From positions 1 to 64,000 of the IMG/VR virus record IMGVR_UViG_3300035034_003394: 64,000 bases of DNA; one strand, 5' to 3'. The notes under the pieces are model-generated. The model was not told where the DNA came from, did no database searches, and saw nothing but the letters and a program-made list of their open reading frames with translations. Source of the DNA: a virus. Of this stretch, positions 26,875 to 35,480 are shown one piece after another. The position numbers and the translations under genes were made by a program. The stretch's first letter is position 1, and the number at the start of each line of letters is the position of its first letter.

Positions 26875-28269
26875 ATGAGTAATATGAACAGCAATGTATT
26901 CAATTCCTTTGCACAAGAGGACGAAGGGGATAGCGCCCTAAACTCAAATTATCAGAACAAATTTATTCACGTTTTTTGTGAAGATAGGACTGGTTTTTCT
27001 GAGACTATTGTTGACATTCTCGAAAGTAGTTATTTTGACGGCTACCAAAAAATTCTTGTTGATTACTGTATACAATACTACAACGATAGAGGAACTATTA
27101 TCAGATTTGGAACTCTGAGAGATAGAGTATCCTTCAAAGAAAGAGGTATTCCAAGAGAGCATATTCTTGGTCTTATTGATAAAATAGAAGCCTTAAAAGT
27201 TGAAGACAAAGTAGAAGTTCAAGAGTCATCGAGGGAGTTTTTTGTAAAAAGAAATGTTAGAGAAGTAATTCTTAGGGCAGCAGAAAATTGGAAGAAAAAT
27301 AAGTGGGATAGCATCTTAAAAGATTTTGAAGAAGCATTAAAGGCTGGTCAGCCAAAAGACTCTGGTCACGATTATTTTAAGGATGTAAACAAAAGGCTTA
27401 GTAAAGACTTTAGAATGCCGATTCCATTCATGAGAGACCTTGATGAATATATTGGGGGCGGATTGTCCCCAGGAGAGCTTGGAGTTGTGATTGCGCCTCC
27501 AGGAGGGGGTAAGTCGATGATGCTTGTAAAAGGGGCTGCAACAGCTCTTCTTGAAGGTAAGAATGTTGTCTACTATTCTATGGAGTTATCAGAAGACGTG
27601 GTAGGGCAGAGGTTTGATGCGTGTATTAATGACATTAAGTTAAAGCATGTTTGGGAGTATCCAGAATACATTACAGAAAAGCTTGAAGATGTTGCAAAGC
27701 TTGGTGGTGGATTAAAGATTAAAGAGTTTCTTGAAGGCGGTGTTACAGTTAATACAATTAAGGCGCATCTTAAAACTCTTGAACTTGAAGGTTTCGTTCC
27801 AGATATTATATTTGTAGATTACCTTGGTCTTATGAAACCTCTTGGTTCTTATGCTGAAATGAGACATGCTTTAACAGATGTTGCAGAGGGGTTAAGGAAT
27901 ATTGCTAATAATTACAGAATACCAGTTTGGACAGCTCACCAAACAAATCGTTCTGCGATTCAGGAGGAGAAAATTAATACTGGACACATTGGGGAGTCGT
28001 TGGGTATTATTGCAACGGTTGACCTTGCTTTTGGGCTTGGTAGGCCAGATGAAATGAAAGAGATAAGTAGAGCTATGCTTGGGATAATTAAGAACAGAAA
28101 CGGTCAAGATGGGCTTTATAAACTACTGTTGTTTGATACGAGCAGAGTTTTGATTGAAATGGCAAACGAAAACGAAGAAGGGGTTGTTGCAAGTAGGCCA
28201 GCAGAAAACGAACAATCTCTCGATGAGATTGCGTTATTTTTAGATAACGGAGCGTCAAATTCTGGCTAA
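26875..28269 (+). CDS. dnaB: DnaB-like replicative helicase (T4 gp41-like)
   Basis: 464 residues. Hexameric 5'-3' helicase unwinding DNA at the fork. Walker A APPGGGKS at 207-214, followed by VVYYSMELSEDVVGQR (motif 1a region); Walker B IIFVDYLGLM near 310; WTAHQTNRS near 347 and a late IIKNRNGQDG segment match motifs H3 and H4. The N-terminal 180 residues form the smaller helical domain that would bind primase. An early host-type promoter lies upstream. No primase gene was recognised in the window. Confidence 0.9.
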   Translation: MSNMNSNVFNSFAQEDEGDSALNSNYQNKFIHVFCEDRTGFSETIVDILESSYFDGYQKILVDYCIQYYNDRGTIIRFGTLRDRVSFKERGIPREHILGLIDKIEALKVEDKVEVQESSREFFVKRNVREVILRAAENWKKNKWDSILKDFEEALKAGQPKDSGHDYFKDVNKRLSKDFRMPIPFMRDLDEYIGGGLSPGELGVVIAPPGGGKSMMLVKGAATALLEGKNVVYYSMELSEDVVGQRFDACINDIKLKHVWEYPEYITEKLEDVAKLGGGLKIKEFLEGGVTVNTIKAHLKTLELEGFVPDIIFVDYLGLMKPLGSYAEMRHALTDVAEGLRNIANNYRIPVWTAHQTNRSAIQEEKINTGHIGESLGIIATVDLAFGLGRPDEMKEISRAMLGIIKNRNGQDGLYKLLLFDTSRVLIEMANENEEGVVASRPAENEQSLDEIALFLDNGASNSG

Positions 28270-28336
28270 ACCTCTTAAGTATAGGAGGTGTTAAAAACTA
28301 ATTTGACATCTTTCTTGGATAAAGAATTTTGTTATT

Positions 28337-28350
28337 TATTTATTATAAAG
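28337..28350 (+). promoter_or_regulatory. Putative late promoter box
   Basis: TATTTATTATAAAG, ten bases before a short frame starting at 28361. Confidence 0.45.
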
Positions 28351-28360
28351 ATTGTAGTTT

Positions 28361-28489
28361 ATGAAAAAGATTTTAGAAAAAAGAGCCAGACCCGTTCAAG
28401 AGCCAATTTCAAAAAGTCAATCACTACATCTTTTAATTTACAAATCAATTTTCTTAAACAAAAAGGAAGATTTTAGTAAAAGTAATTAG
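28361..28489 (+). CDS. Small basic protein, possibly extended by amber readthrough
   Basis: A 42-residue Lys/Ser/Leu-rich frame starting just after a TATTTATT box. It stops at TAG, but the same frame then stays open for 24 more codons to TAA at 28562-28564, with residues such as [10 protein letters not shown]. Because the phage encodes an amber suppressor tRNA, the longer 67-residue product is possible. This small gene is the only content found in the 308-base gap between the helicase and NrdB genes. No family recognised. Confidence 0.4.
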   Translation: MKKILEKRARPVQEPISKSQSLHLLIYKSIFLNKKEDFSKSN

Positions 28490-28577
28490 TTTTTTGCTGA
28501 AACCATTTATTTATTCAGTGTAACCCATTGTTATGCTGCAGGGAATTGTCACCTAAAAAATTAAAAAAAAACAAAAA

Positions 28578-29585
28578 ATGAAAGAAAAAAAAGAAGAAAA
28601 AGGAAGTGAATTTATGGAGCCAATATTAAGAGAGAATGATGGTAGATTTGTTCTGTTTCCTATTGAGCATGATGACATTTGGGAGTTTTACAAAAAGTCT
28701 CAAGCAAGCATTTGGACAGCAGAAGAGATAGACCTTGAGCAGGATATAAAAGATTGGGAAACGCTTAGTGAAAATGAAAAGTATTTCATTAAAAATGTGT
28801 TAGCATTTTTTGCAGCATCAGATGGTATAGTAAATGAAAATCTTGCTGAGAATTTTGTAAACGAAGTTCAGTATACAGAAGCAAAGTTCTTCTACGGATT
28901 TCAAATTATGATGGAGAACGTTCACTCTGAAACTTACTCTTTATTGATAGATACTTATGTTAAAGATAGCGCTGAACAAAAGAGGTTGTTTAATGCGATT
29001 GATACTATTGATGCAGTTAAGAAAAAAGCTGAGTGGGCTTTGAAGTGGATTGATTCAGATAGTTTTGCTGAAAGACTTATTGCATTTGCTGCGGTTGAGG
29101 GAATATTTTTCTCAGGTTCATTCTGTTCTATATTTTGGTTGAAGAAAAGAAATTTAATGCCTGGACTTAGTTTTTCTAATGAATTGATTTCAAGAGACGA
29201 AGCTCTTCATTGTGATTTTGCAGTCCACCTTCACAATCACCACGTTGTTGATAAGGTGCCTAAAGAAAGAATTAGAGAGATTATAGAATCTGCTCTTGAT
29301 ATTGAAAAAGAATTTATTTTAGAGTCATTACCAGTTAGTTTGATTGGTATGAATTCAGCTCTTATGTCTGAGTACCTTGAGTATGTTACTGATAGATTGT
29401 TGTTAGATTTAAAGTGTCCTGTAGTTTATGGAACTAAGAATCCATTTGACTTTATGTCTAATATTGCATTAGAAAATAAGACTAACTTTTTTGAAAAAAG
29501 AGTTGGTGACTACGCAAAATCTGGTGTTGGTAATTCAGCTGAAGATAACTCATTATCATTCGATGGTGACGAAGATGATTTTTAA
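28578..29585 (+). CDS. nrdB: Ribonucleotide reductase, small subunit (class Ia-like)
   Basis: 335 residues. Houses the di-iron tyrosyl radical for ribonucleotide reduction. The metal-site helices are visible: [17 protein letters not shown] near residue 90, then [17 protein letters not shown] with the His and the radical-forming Tyr, an EGIFFSGSF helix near 175 and [15 protein letters not shown] near 210 with the last Glu/His ligands. The C-terminus is acidic (SFDGDEDDF), the part that docks on the large subunit. Nineteen bases separate it from nrdA. Start at 28578 or at the Met 12 codons in (FMEPILREN). Confidence 0.93.
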   Translation: MKEKKEEKGSEFMEPILRENDGRFVLFPIEHDDIWEFYKKSQASIWTAEEIDLEQDIKDWETLSENEKYFIKNVLAFFAASDGIVNENLAENFVNEVQYTEAKFFYGFQIMMENVHSETYSLLIDTYVKDSAEQKRLFNAIDTIDAVKKKAEWALKWIDSDSFAERLIAFAAVEGIFFSGSFCSIFWLKKRNLMPGLSFSNELISRDEALHCDFAVHLHNHHVVDKVPKERIREIIESALDIEKEFILESLPVSLIGMNSALMSEYLEYVTDRLLLDLKCPVVYGTKNPFDFMSNIALENKTNFFEKRVGDYAKSGVGNSAEDNSLSFDGDEDDF

Positions 29586-29603
29586 AAAATAATAAGTTAA
29601 AAT

Positions 29604-32165
29604 ATGAAAGTAATAAAAAGAGACGGCTCAGAAGAGACGGTGAAGTTTGATAAAATTTCAGCAAGAATAAAAAAGCAAACATACGGATTAGATTCTGAGC
29701 ATGTTGATTATATGGAAATAGCCAAGAAGGTTATTTCTGGTGTTTATGATGGAGTAACATCTAAAGAGCTTGATGAGCTTGCAGCAGAAACTGCAGCGGC
29801 AATGACAAGAGTCCATCCAGACTATTCTATATTAGCAGCGAGAATAGCATTGACTTCTTTGAAAAAAGAAACTAAGAAGAGTTTCAAAGAGACTGTTGAA
29901 GATTTGTATAACTATATAAGTCCAGAGACTGGAGAGGCAGCGCCTCTTGTTTCAGAAGAGTTATATAACCTGGTTCAAAATAATGGTAAAAAAATTGAAT
30001 CAATGATTGTTCATGATAGAGACCTTGATTTCGAATATTTCGGATTTAAGACTCTTGAGAGGTCCTATTTATTGAAGATAGCTGGTAACATAGCTGAAAC
30101 ACCTCAACACATGTATATGAGGGTTGCGTTGGGTATCTGGGGAGATAACTTTGAACAAGTTCAAAATACATATGAGTTATTGTCAACTGGTCAATTTACG
30201 CACGCAACACCTACTTTGTTTAACTCTGGAACTCCGAAGCCTCAATTGTCTTCATGTTTCTTGGTTGCAAACAAAGGTGACGATATTAATTCTTTGTTTG
30301 ATACTGTTAAGGATGTTGCAAACATTTCTAAGTGGGCTGGAGGAATAGGTCTTCATATCCATAATGTTAGAGCAAAAGGTTCTTACATAAAAGGTACTGG
30401 AGGATATGCTGATGGTATACTTCCAATGCTTAAAACATACAATGAAGTTGCTAAGTGGATAAATCAAGGTGGTAAAAGAAAAGGCTCTTTTGCTATTTAT
30501 CTTGAACCATGGCATGCTGATGTTGAACAGTTTATTGACCTTAGAAAAAATCATGGTAAAGAAGAGCTTAGGGCGAGAGACTTATTTTTAGCACTTTGGG
30601 TTCCTGATTTGTTTATGCAGAGAGTTGAAGAAGATAAAAGCTGGTCTTTAATGTGTCCAAATGAATGCCAAGGGCTTTCTGATGTTTTTGATTCACATGA
30701 CAATAAAGCGTTTACAGCTTTGTATGAGAAATATGAATCAGAAGGTAAAGTTAGAAAAACAATGCCAGCAAGGGAATTGTGGGCAAAAATACTTGAGGCT
30801 CAGATTGAAACTGGAACTCCTTACATTCTATATAAAGATGCGGCCAACAACAAGTCAAATCAAAAAAACATAGGTACAATCAAATCTTCTAACTTGTGTA
30901 CAGAAATTTTAGAGGTTTCGACTCCAGATGAATCCGCTGTATGTAACCTGGCTTCAATAGCGCTTCCAAAAATGGTTACAATACCAAGTGGTAGAGTTAA
31001 ATCGAAAGAAAAGGATTTGAGAGAATATGATTTTGAAAAACTTTATGATGTCGCATATCAAACTACACTAAACCTTAATCAGGTTATTGATGTTAATTGG
31101 TATCCAACTAAGGAAACTAAGAAATCGAATATGAGACACAGGCCAATTGGTATTGGAGTGCAGGGTCTTGCGGATACGTTTGCTCTTATGGGTATTCCTT
31201 TTGAATCAGATGAAGCTAAAAAGTTAAATAAAGATATTTTTGAGACCATTTACTTTGCATCTATGACAGCATCTAACGATATATCTAAGAAAGTTAGAAA
31301 AGAAGCAATGAAATTAACTCTTCAAGATTCTGAAGAGTTTGAAGATGCATATGGAGCATATAAAACATTTAGTGGCTCTCCTCTTTCTGAGGGTCAATTT
31401 CAATTTAACCTATGGGGCGTGAATGAGGAAACGCTTTCTGGAATGTGGGATTGGTCTAAACTTAGAAAGTCAGTAATGAAATATGGTGTTCGTAATTCAC
31501 TTTTACTTGCTCCTATGCCAACTGCCTCTACTGCTCAGATACTTGGAAACAATGAGTGTTTTGAACCTTACACAAACAATTTATACAAGAGAAATACCTT
31601 GTCTGGAGAATTTGTTGTTGTAAACAGACATTTGGTTGAGGACTTAATAAACCTTGGCCTTTGGGGTGATGAGATGAGAGTTAAGTTGATACAAAATAGC
31701 GGCTCAATTCAAACTATAAGCAACATTCCAGACCAAATTAAGTCTGTTTACAAAACTGTTTGGGAAATGAAAGCAAGCAATTTGATTGATATGTCGGCTG
31801 ATAGAGGTGCTTTTATCTGTCAATCACAATCAATGAATTTATTTATTCGTGATGCAAATGCTGGAAAACTAAACAAAGCATTGTTCTATGGTTGGAAAAA
31901 AGGGCTTAAAACTGGTATGTACTACTTAAGAAGCAATGCTAAAGCTGAAGCAAGAAAATCTCTTGGAGTTGACACAGAATCTTCTGAAAAATTAGAAGAG
32001 GTTGTAGTAATTCCTGAAGTAATGGCTCCAGTGGTGCCTCAGGTTTCTCAAGTTGCAGTTATAGAAAAACCCACTGTTGACTTATCAGACGCAGAAGAAG
32101 AGGCTTTAAAAGGCTTAAACTGCAGCCTGGATAATCCAGATGATTGTTTGATGTGTGGAAGCTAA
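29604..32165 (+). CDS. nrdA: Ribonucleotide reductase, large subunit
   Basis: 853 residues. Reduces ribonucleotides to deoxyribonucleotides. An ATP-cone (allosteric activity) domain occupies about 1-95, starting KVIKRDGSEETVKFD. The catalytic barrel includes SSCFLV (first active-site Cys), the NLCTEI loop with NxCxE radical residues and a PMPTASTAQILGN turn. The C-terminal tail ends with two Cys (NCSLDNPDDCLMCGS region) that pass electrons from thioredoxin or glutaredoxin. The presence of a full-length class I enzyme shows heavy demand for dNTPs. Co-transcribed with nrdB. Confidence 0.95.
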   Translation: MKVIKRDGSEETVKFDKISARIKKQTYGLDSEHVDYMEIAKKVISGVYDGVTSKELDELAAETAAAMTRVHPDYSILAARIALTSLKKETKKSFKETVEDLYNYISPETGEAAPLVSEELYNLVQNNGKKIESMIVHDRDLDFEYFGFKTLERSYLLKIAGNIAETPQHMYMRVALGIWGDNFEQVQNTYELLSTGQFTHATPTLFNSGTPKPQLSSCFLVANKGDDINSLFDTVKDVANISKWAGGIGLHIHNVRAKGSYIKGTGGYADGILPMLKTYNEVAKWINQGGKRKGSFAIYLEPWHADVEQFIDLRKNHGKEELRARDLFLALWVPDLFMQRVEEDKSWSLMCPNECQGLSDVFDSHDNKAFTALYEKYESEGKVRKTMPARELWAKILEAQIETGTPYILYKDAANNKSNQKNIGTIKSSNLCTEILEVSTPDESAVCNLASIALPKMVTIPSGRVKSKEKDLREYDFEKLYDVAYQTTLNLNQVIDVNWYPTKETKKSNMRHRPIGIGVQGLADTFALMGIPFESDEAKKLNKDIFETIYFASMTASNDISKKVRKEAMKLTLQDSEEFEDAYGAYKTFSGSPLSEGQFQFNLWGVNEETLSGMWDWSKLRKSVMKYGVRNSLLLAPMPTASTAQILGNNECFEPYTNNLYKRNTLSGEFVVVNRHLVEDLINLGLWGDEMRVKLIQNSGSIQTISNIPDQIKSVYKTVWEMKASNLIDMSADRGAFICQSQSMNLFIRDANAGKLNKALFYGWKKGLKTGMYYLRSNAKAEARKSLGVDTESSEKLEEVVVIPEVMAPVVPQVSQVAVIEKPTVDLSDAEEEALKGLNCSLDNPDDCLMCGS

Positions 32166-32420
32166 TCAACCAGTTTTTTTTAATAGACTTTCCAAGGAAG
32201 GGGTGGTGTCACTTAGTTGCTGATACTATCTCTTCTTTGCATGAGTTTGCAGAAGAGATAGGGTTAAATAGATGCTGGTTTGAAAAATAAGCGAGGTAAG
32301 AATAGGCCTCATTATGATGTCAAAGGAGATGTGATTAAGAGAGCTATTGATAACGGAGCGGTTCAGGTGCCATCGAGAGAAATAGTAAAGTTTCTTAAAG
32401 AACATTATGAGAAAATTTGA
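32153..32420 (+). pseudogene. DUF4031 protein split by a +1 frame break
   Basis: Two reading frames together give one DUF4031-like protein. The first (IDFPRKGWCHLVADT, then LHEFAEEIGLNRCWFE) ends at TAA 32288-32290. The second, in the +1 frame, continues with RPHYDVKGDVIKRAI, then GAVQVPSREIVKFL. The break lies in GAAAAATAAG: one A fewer would restore the frame. No ATG precedes it; GTG at 32153, inside the end of nrdA, is the likeliest start. It may be a decayed gene, a sequencing indel in the A run, or programmed +1 frameshifting. The preserved sequence on both sides argues against old decay. Confidence 0.65.
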
Positions 32421-32462
32421 TTTATTAAAATGAGTTTCTTATATTTTATAAAAATAGAAAAG

Positions 32463-32660
32463 ATGAAAAAACCTAAGAGTAGAGTAAAAAGACAGGCAGA
32501 GGCAAAAAGAGGCTTAAAAAGAAATAAGCGTTTAAGAGAGTCTCGTATCAAAGTTGCTAAAGCAAGAGAAGCTGTAATCAACAAGAGACGTGCTGAAAAG
32601 AAAAAGTACGAAGAATTCATGAAGAAGATGATGGAGGCCAGGTTAAAAGGTGAATTCTAA
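32463..32660 (+). CDS. Small, highly basic protein
   Basis: 65 residues, about half Lys and Arg (KKPKSRVKRQAEAKRGLKRN at the N-terminus), one long helix predicted. Probably binds DNA or RNA; phage internal or nucleoid-associated proteins look like this. An ATG 11 codons upstream (32430) is in frame, but TATATTTTATAAAAATAG lies between the two, resembling a promoter, so the inner start is preferred. A terminator follows. Confidence 0.6.
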   Translation: MKKPKSRVKRQAEAKRGLKRNKRLRESRIKVAKAREAVINKRRAEKKKYEEFMKKMMEARLKGEF

Positions 32661-32690
32661 AATTAGAATTTCTAATAAAATTGTTAAAAA

Positions 32691-32724
32691 AAGGTGTTTA
32701 AAATAGTTAAACACCTTTTTTTTT
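32691..32724 (+). terminator. Rho-independent terminator
   Basis: AAGGTGTTTAA / TTAAACACCTT hairpin and a run of nine Ts; ends the nrd transcript region. Confidence 0.9.
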
Positions 32725-32728
32725 GGAC

Positions 32729-32741
32729 TATTTATTAGAAA
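32729..32741 (+). promoter_or_regulatory. Putative late promoter box
   Basis: TATTTATTAGAAA, right after the terminator, 11 bases before the ATG at 32753. Confidence 0.6.
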
Positions 32742-32752
32742 GTATTTCTGCA

Positions 32753-33061
32753 ATGGACGAATTAAGAGAAGAGATTTCAAGCATTTTAAAAGGCGCATTA
32801 TTGAGCGAGGAGTTTCCTCCTATGCAAGCTCCAGCACCAAAGGTTAAGATGAAGCCAAAAGCAGTCAGGTTTAATGGCGGCACAGAATCTGAATATGTTA
32901 TCACATTTTCAGAGAGAGGTTTCTTGGTTGATGACACCAGATTGAGTTTCGAAGAGATTCAAAATGCAATATCTAAAGAATACACAATGACTCTTAAAGG
33001 AGGTACTGTATTGGATGCTGTTAAAATGCAGCAAATCTTAAAATATAAAGACACTTTTTAA
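32753..33061 (+). CDS. Small late protein with targeting-like N-terminal helix
   Basis: 102 residues. The N-terminus MDELREEISSILKGALL is an amphipathic helix resembling those of other late genes here. A short Pro/Ala/Lys linker follows (about 22-36), then a compact alpha/beta domain. An in-frame TTG upstream at 32723 would place the promoter inside the gene, so the ATG at 32753 is chosen. The stop overlaps the next ATG (TAATG). Confidence 0.65.
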   Translation: MDELREEISSILKGALLSEEFPPMQAPAPKVKMKPKAVRFNGGTESEYVITFSERGFLVDDTRLSFEEIQNAISKEYTMTLKGGTVLDAVKMQQILKYKDTF

Positions 33062-33717
33062 TGGACATTCAACAAGAAATAAGAAACATAATAATGGAAG
33101 TGTTTAATGAAGCAGCGCCATCAACTCACTTTAAAGATAGAGTTCATGACAGGCTTTCAAGCACTATGTATACAAGACCTAAGTTTAATTACGATGAAAT
33201 AAAAGGTGCTGTAGATTTGATTAAGAGAGTTAATTTTCCTGAATATGAATCAGCATCAATACAGATAAAGAAATATCCAGTTGTATATTCATCTAAAGAC
33301 CCAGAGACTGGGCATGTTTCTGTTGGGGATGAGCTTTGGGCAGTTGTGAGAGATAATGTTATTACGACAATATTTTTTAGAAACTCAAACCAATTGCAGC
33401 AAGATACCAGGACCGACCATCAAATGTCAATTTCTCAATTAAAGAAATTTTACGATACAGCAGATAAAAATGCTGATGGGACTGTTGATTTTGATACTTT
33501 AGAAAAAAAATCTCACAGACAAGGTAAGGGTCAGAGAAAGAAGGTGAAGCTCGATTTTCCAACTGTTGAGATTGGTAATGCAAAATGGTATATTGACGAA
33601 CCAAATGAGGAGTTGATATATGCAAAGAATACAAAAAAGAGATTATCTTTTGATGACTTAAAAGAAGAAATATTAGAACAAGTCATTGACGCTGTAACGG
33701 TTCAAAGTGCAGTGTAG
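33061..33717 (+). CDS. Late protein with targeting-like N-terminal helix
   Basis: 218 residues. Starts MDIQQEIRNIIMEVFNEA, the same helix type as its upstream neighbour. The body mixes charged helices and strands (about 60-110 strand-rich, SVGDELWAVVRDNVITTIFF). It contains HFKDRVHDRL near residue 22 and several aromatic/basic pairs. No catalytic motif recognised. Translationally coupled to the preceding gene and ended by TAG, with an in-frame TAA three codons later, then a terminator. Confidence 0.62.
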   Translation: MDIQQEIRNIIMEVFNEAAPSTHFKDRVHDRLSSTMYTRPKFNYDEIKGAVDLIKRVNFPEYESASIQIKKYPVVYSSKDPETGHVSVGDELWAVVRDNVITTIFFRNSNQLQQDTRTDHQMSISQLKKFYDTADKNADGTVDFDTLEKKSHRQGKGQRKKVKLDFPTVEIGNAKWYIDEPNEELIYAKNTKKRLSFDDLKEEILEQVIDAVTVQSAV

Positions 33718-33755
33718 AAAAAATAAATTTATAATTTTATAAAAAATAAGAGATT

Positions 33756-33788
33756 AGAGCGTTCCAATTTGGAATCCGCTCTTTTTTT
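33756..33788 (+). terminator. Rho-independent terminator
   Basis: Interrupted hairpin AGAGCG / CGCTCT plus inner TTCCAA / TTGGAA pairing, then seven Ts. Its loop overlaps the TTTG of the next promoter. Confidence 0.8.
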
Positions 33789-33810
33789 GACTATATTTGT
33801 TTATAATAAA
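33768..33810 (+). promoter_or_regulatory. Composite host-type and late-type promoter
   Basis: TTTG (33768-33771), 20 bases, TATATTTG (33792-33799): a full Bacteroidota promoter. It is fused to TTTATAATAAAA, most of the late box. The gene could be read both early and late. Confidence 0.6.
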
Positions 33811-33823
33811 AAATTGTGGAATA

Positions 33824-34264
33824 ATGGAAAATAATAACAACAACAGAGGAGTGTTTCCTGGCAATGCAATCCCATCGCAGGGAAGCATACAAACGGGGCC
33901 TCCAGTACAAGAAGTACAAGAAGAACAAAAGATTACAGCAATACCTGCAGTGGCACCTACGGCACCTACGGCACCTGCTACTAATTTATCACATCATGAA
34001 TCTGCGGACAACGTTCTCACAGAGGAAGGTAGTAATACTTTTATAAGACTTGAAACAAAAAACCCTGAAGGGCAAATTTCTGGTATTATAGAAGTTGATT
34101 TGATTAGCTTTAGAGAAAGAGGGCAAGAAAGCAGGTTCCTTCAAGTACATACCACTGGAGCTGACTCAGAAGGTAATGAAAGCACAACTGCTATAAACAT
34201 TGACAACGAAGAGGACTTTAATAAGTTCAAAAAATTCATTTCCCAGCTTAACTGGAATGATTAA
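33824..34264 (+). CDS. Hypothetical protein with Asn- and Pro/Ala-rich N-terminus
   Basis: 146 residues from the first ATG after the promoter. Residues 2-6 are Asn repeats, 25-60 a Pro/Ala/Gln low-complexity stretch containing three APT steps, and about 70-140 a strand-rich domain (FIRLETKNPEGQISGIIEVDLISF) ending in a helix. Twelve bases before the sigma-factor gene, so probably co-transcribed with it. No family recognised. Confidence 0.6.
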   Translation: MENNNNNRGVFPGNAIPSQGSIQTGPPVQEVQEEQKITAIPAVAPTAPTAPATNLSHHESADNVLTEEGSNTFIRLETKNPEGQISGIIEVDLISFRERGQESRFLQVHTTGADSEGNESTTAINIDNEEDFNKFKKFISQLNWND

Positions 34265-34275
34265 TAAATAATAGG

Positions 34276-35172
34276 ATGAATATGTTGAAAGGAGATGAAA
34301 CAATGCAAAGAGACAACTTGTCGCTTAAGTGCTATTACAAAGAAGTTAGAAGGTATGACCAGGTTGATGGAAAGGAGCAAGTAAAATTAGCTATAAAAGC
34401 CAGAGACGGAGACCAAAGGGCTTTAAAAGAATTGATTGAGAGTAATTTAAGATTTGTTCTATCAGTTGCAAAAGAATACACATATACTGGGATGCCGCTG
34501 GAAGATTTAATTCAAGAAGGTAACTTAGGTTTAATAAAAGCCGTAGAGCGTTTTGATGACACTAAGGGGTTTATGTTTATTTCTTATGCGGTTTGGTGGA
34601 TTAGACAATCTATATTGCAATCAGCATACGAAAATGGAAGTTCAGTTAGATTGCCAGTGAATAGAATCAATGCAATCAATAAGGTGATAAAGGCTACGGA
34701 AGCGCTTTCTAAAGAGCTTAGTAGGGAGCCGACTATAAAAGAGATTAGTAATTTTTATTACAATGAAGAAGAAGGGAAGTCAACTTTGTCTGAAAAAGAG
34801 GTTAGGAATGCTTATACCGATAATGGCATAGAGATTTCTCTTAACACAACTGTGTCAGATGAGTCTGCTACAGAACTTCACGAGTCAATGGCTGGAGATG
34901 GATTAAGAGAGATGGAAAACGGAATGAATAAACATGCTCTTCAGACTGAAATAGAAGACGTTTTAGATGAGTTGACAGAAAGAGAAGGTGTTATCTTAAA
35001 GATGTATTTTGGACTTGATGGAGGAGAAGAGATGACTCTTGCTGAAATAGGAAATAAAATTGGTCTAACAAACGAAAGAGTTAGACAGATTAAAGAATTT
35101 GCTCTTAAAAAGTTAAGAACGTTTAATAATAGTTCAAAACTAAAAGAGTTTTTAAATTGTGAAATTAGATAA
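34276..35172 (+). CDS. RpoD-like sigma-70 factor
   Basis: 298 residues. Directs RNA polymerase to promoters. Region 1.2 starts near residue 12 (SLKCYYKEVRRYD), region 2 holds NLRFVLSVAKEY, DLIQEGNLGLIKAVERFDDTK and FISYAVWWIRQSIL, region 3 has EPTIKEISNFY, a region 3.2 linker SLNTTVSDES, and region 4 contains LTEREGVILKMYFGLDGGEE and an NERVRQIKEFALKKLR helix. All parts needed for core and DNA binding are present. The order and wording resemble the short Bacteroidota RpoD. An ATG nine codons in follows AAAGGAGA, a rare Shine-Dalgarno-like sequence here, and may be the true start. Confidence 0.92.
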   Translation: MNMLKGDETMQRDNLSLKCYYKEVRRYDQVDGKEQVKLAIKARDGDQRALKELIESNLRFVLSVAKEYTYTGMPLEDLIQEGNLGLIKAVERFDDTKGFMFISYAVWWIRQSILQSAYENGSSVRLPVNRINAINKVIKATEALSKELSREPTIKEISNFYYNEEEGKSTLSEKEVRNAYTDNGIEISLNTTVSDESATELHESMAGDGLREMENGMNKHALQTEIEDVLDELTEREGVILKMYFGLDGGEEMTLAEIGNKIGLTNERVRQIKEFALKKLRTFNNSSKLKEFLNCEIR

Positions 35173-35435
35173 TGAAAGAAGTTAATGTAGATTATTATAT
35201 ATTAGTTAAAAACAAAGAGATGGGTGATGGCGAAGTTATTCCACATAGCCAAGAGCTCATCTTAATAAAAGAAGACGAGGACGGTCTTCTTTTTTTTGAA
35301 ACATATAATAGTGATTATAAAAAGTTGTTTTGGACCTCAAAAACGGAGGTTAATTTTGTCAAATCTGTACAAGAAAATTGGAGTGATGAAAAAATAAAAG
35401 AAAGAAATAATTACATCAATGGTGAGTTTGTGTAA
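35172..35435 (+). CDS. Hypothetical protein coupled to sigma factor
   Basis: 87 residues. ATG overlaps the stop of the sigma gene (TAATG), so the two are translated together; a sigma partner or regulator is conceivable but unsupported. The sequence alternates strands and acidic turns (ELILIKEDEDGLLFFETY) and ends in a charged helix. No membrane segment, no known motif. Confidence 0.6.
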   Translation: MKEVNVDYYILVKNKEMGDGEVIPHSQELILIKEDEDGLLFFETYNSDYKKLFWTSKTEVNFVKSVQENWSDEKIKERNNYINGEFV

Positions 35436-35480
35436 TATTTTCACTATATTCGCTTTATAAATAACAAAAATTTAGAAGAG

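Noticed and set aside
28490-28577. Riboswitch or NrdR-type operator before nrdB
   Set aside because: No known aptamer fold or NrdR box could be recognised; short stems only.
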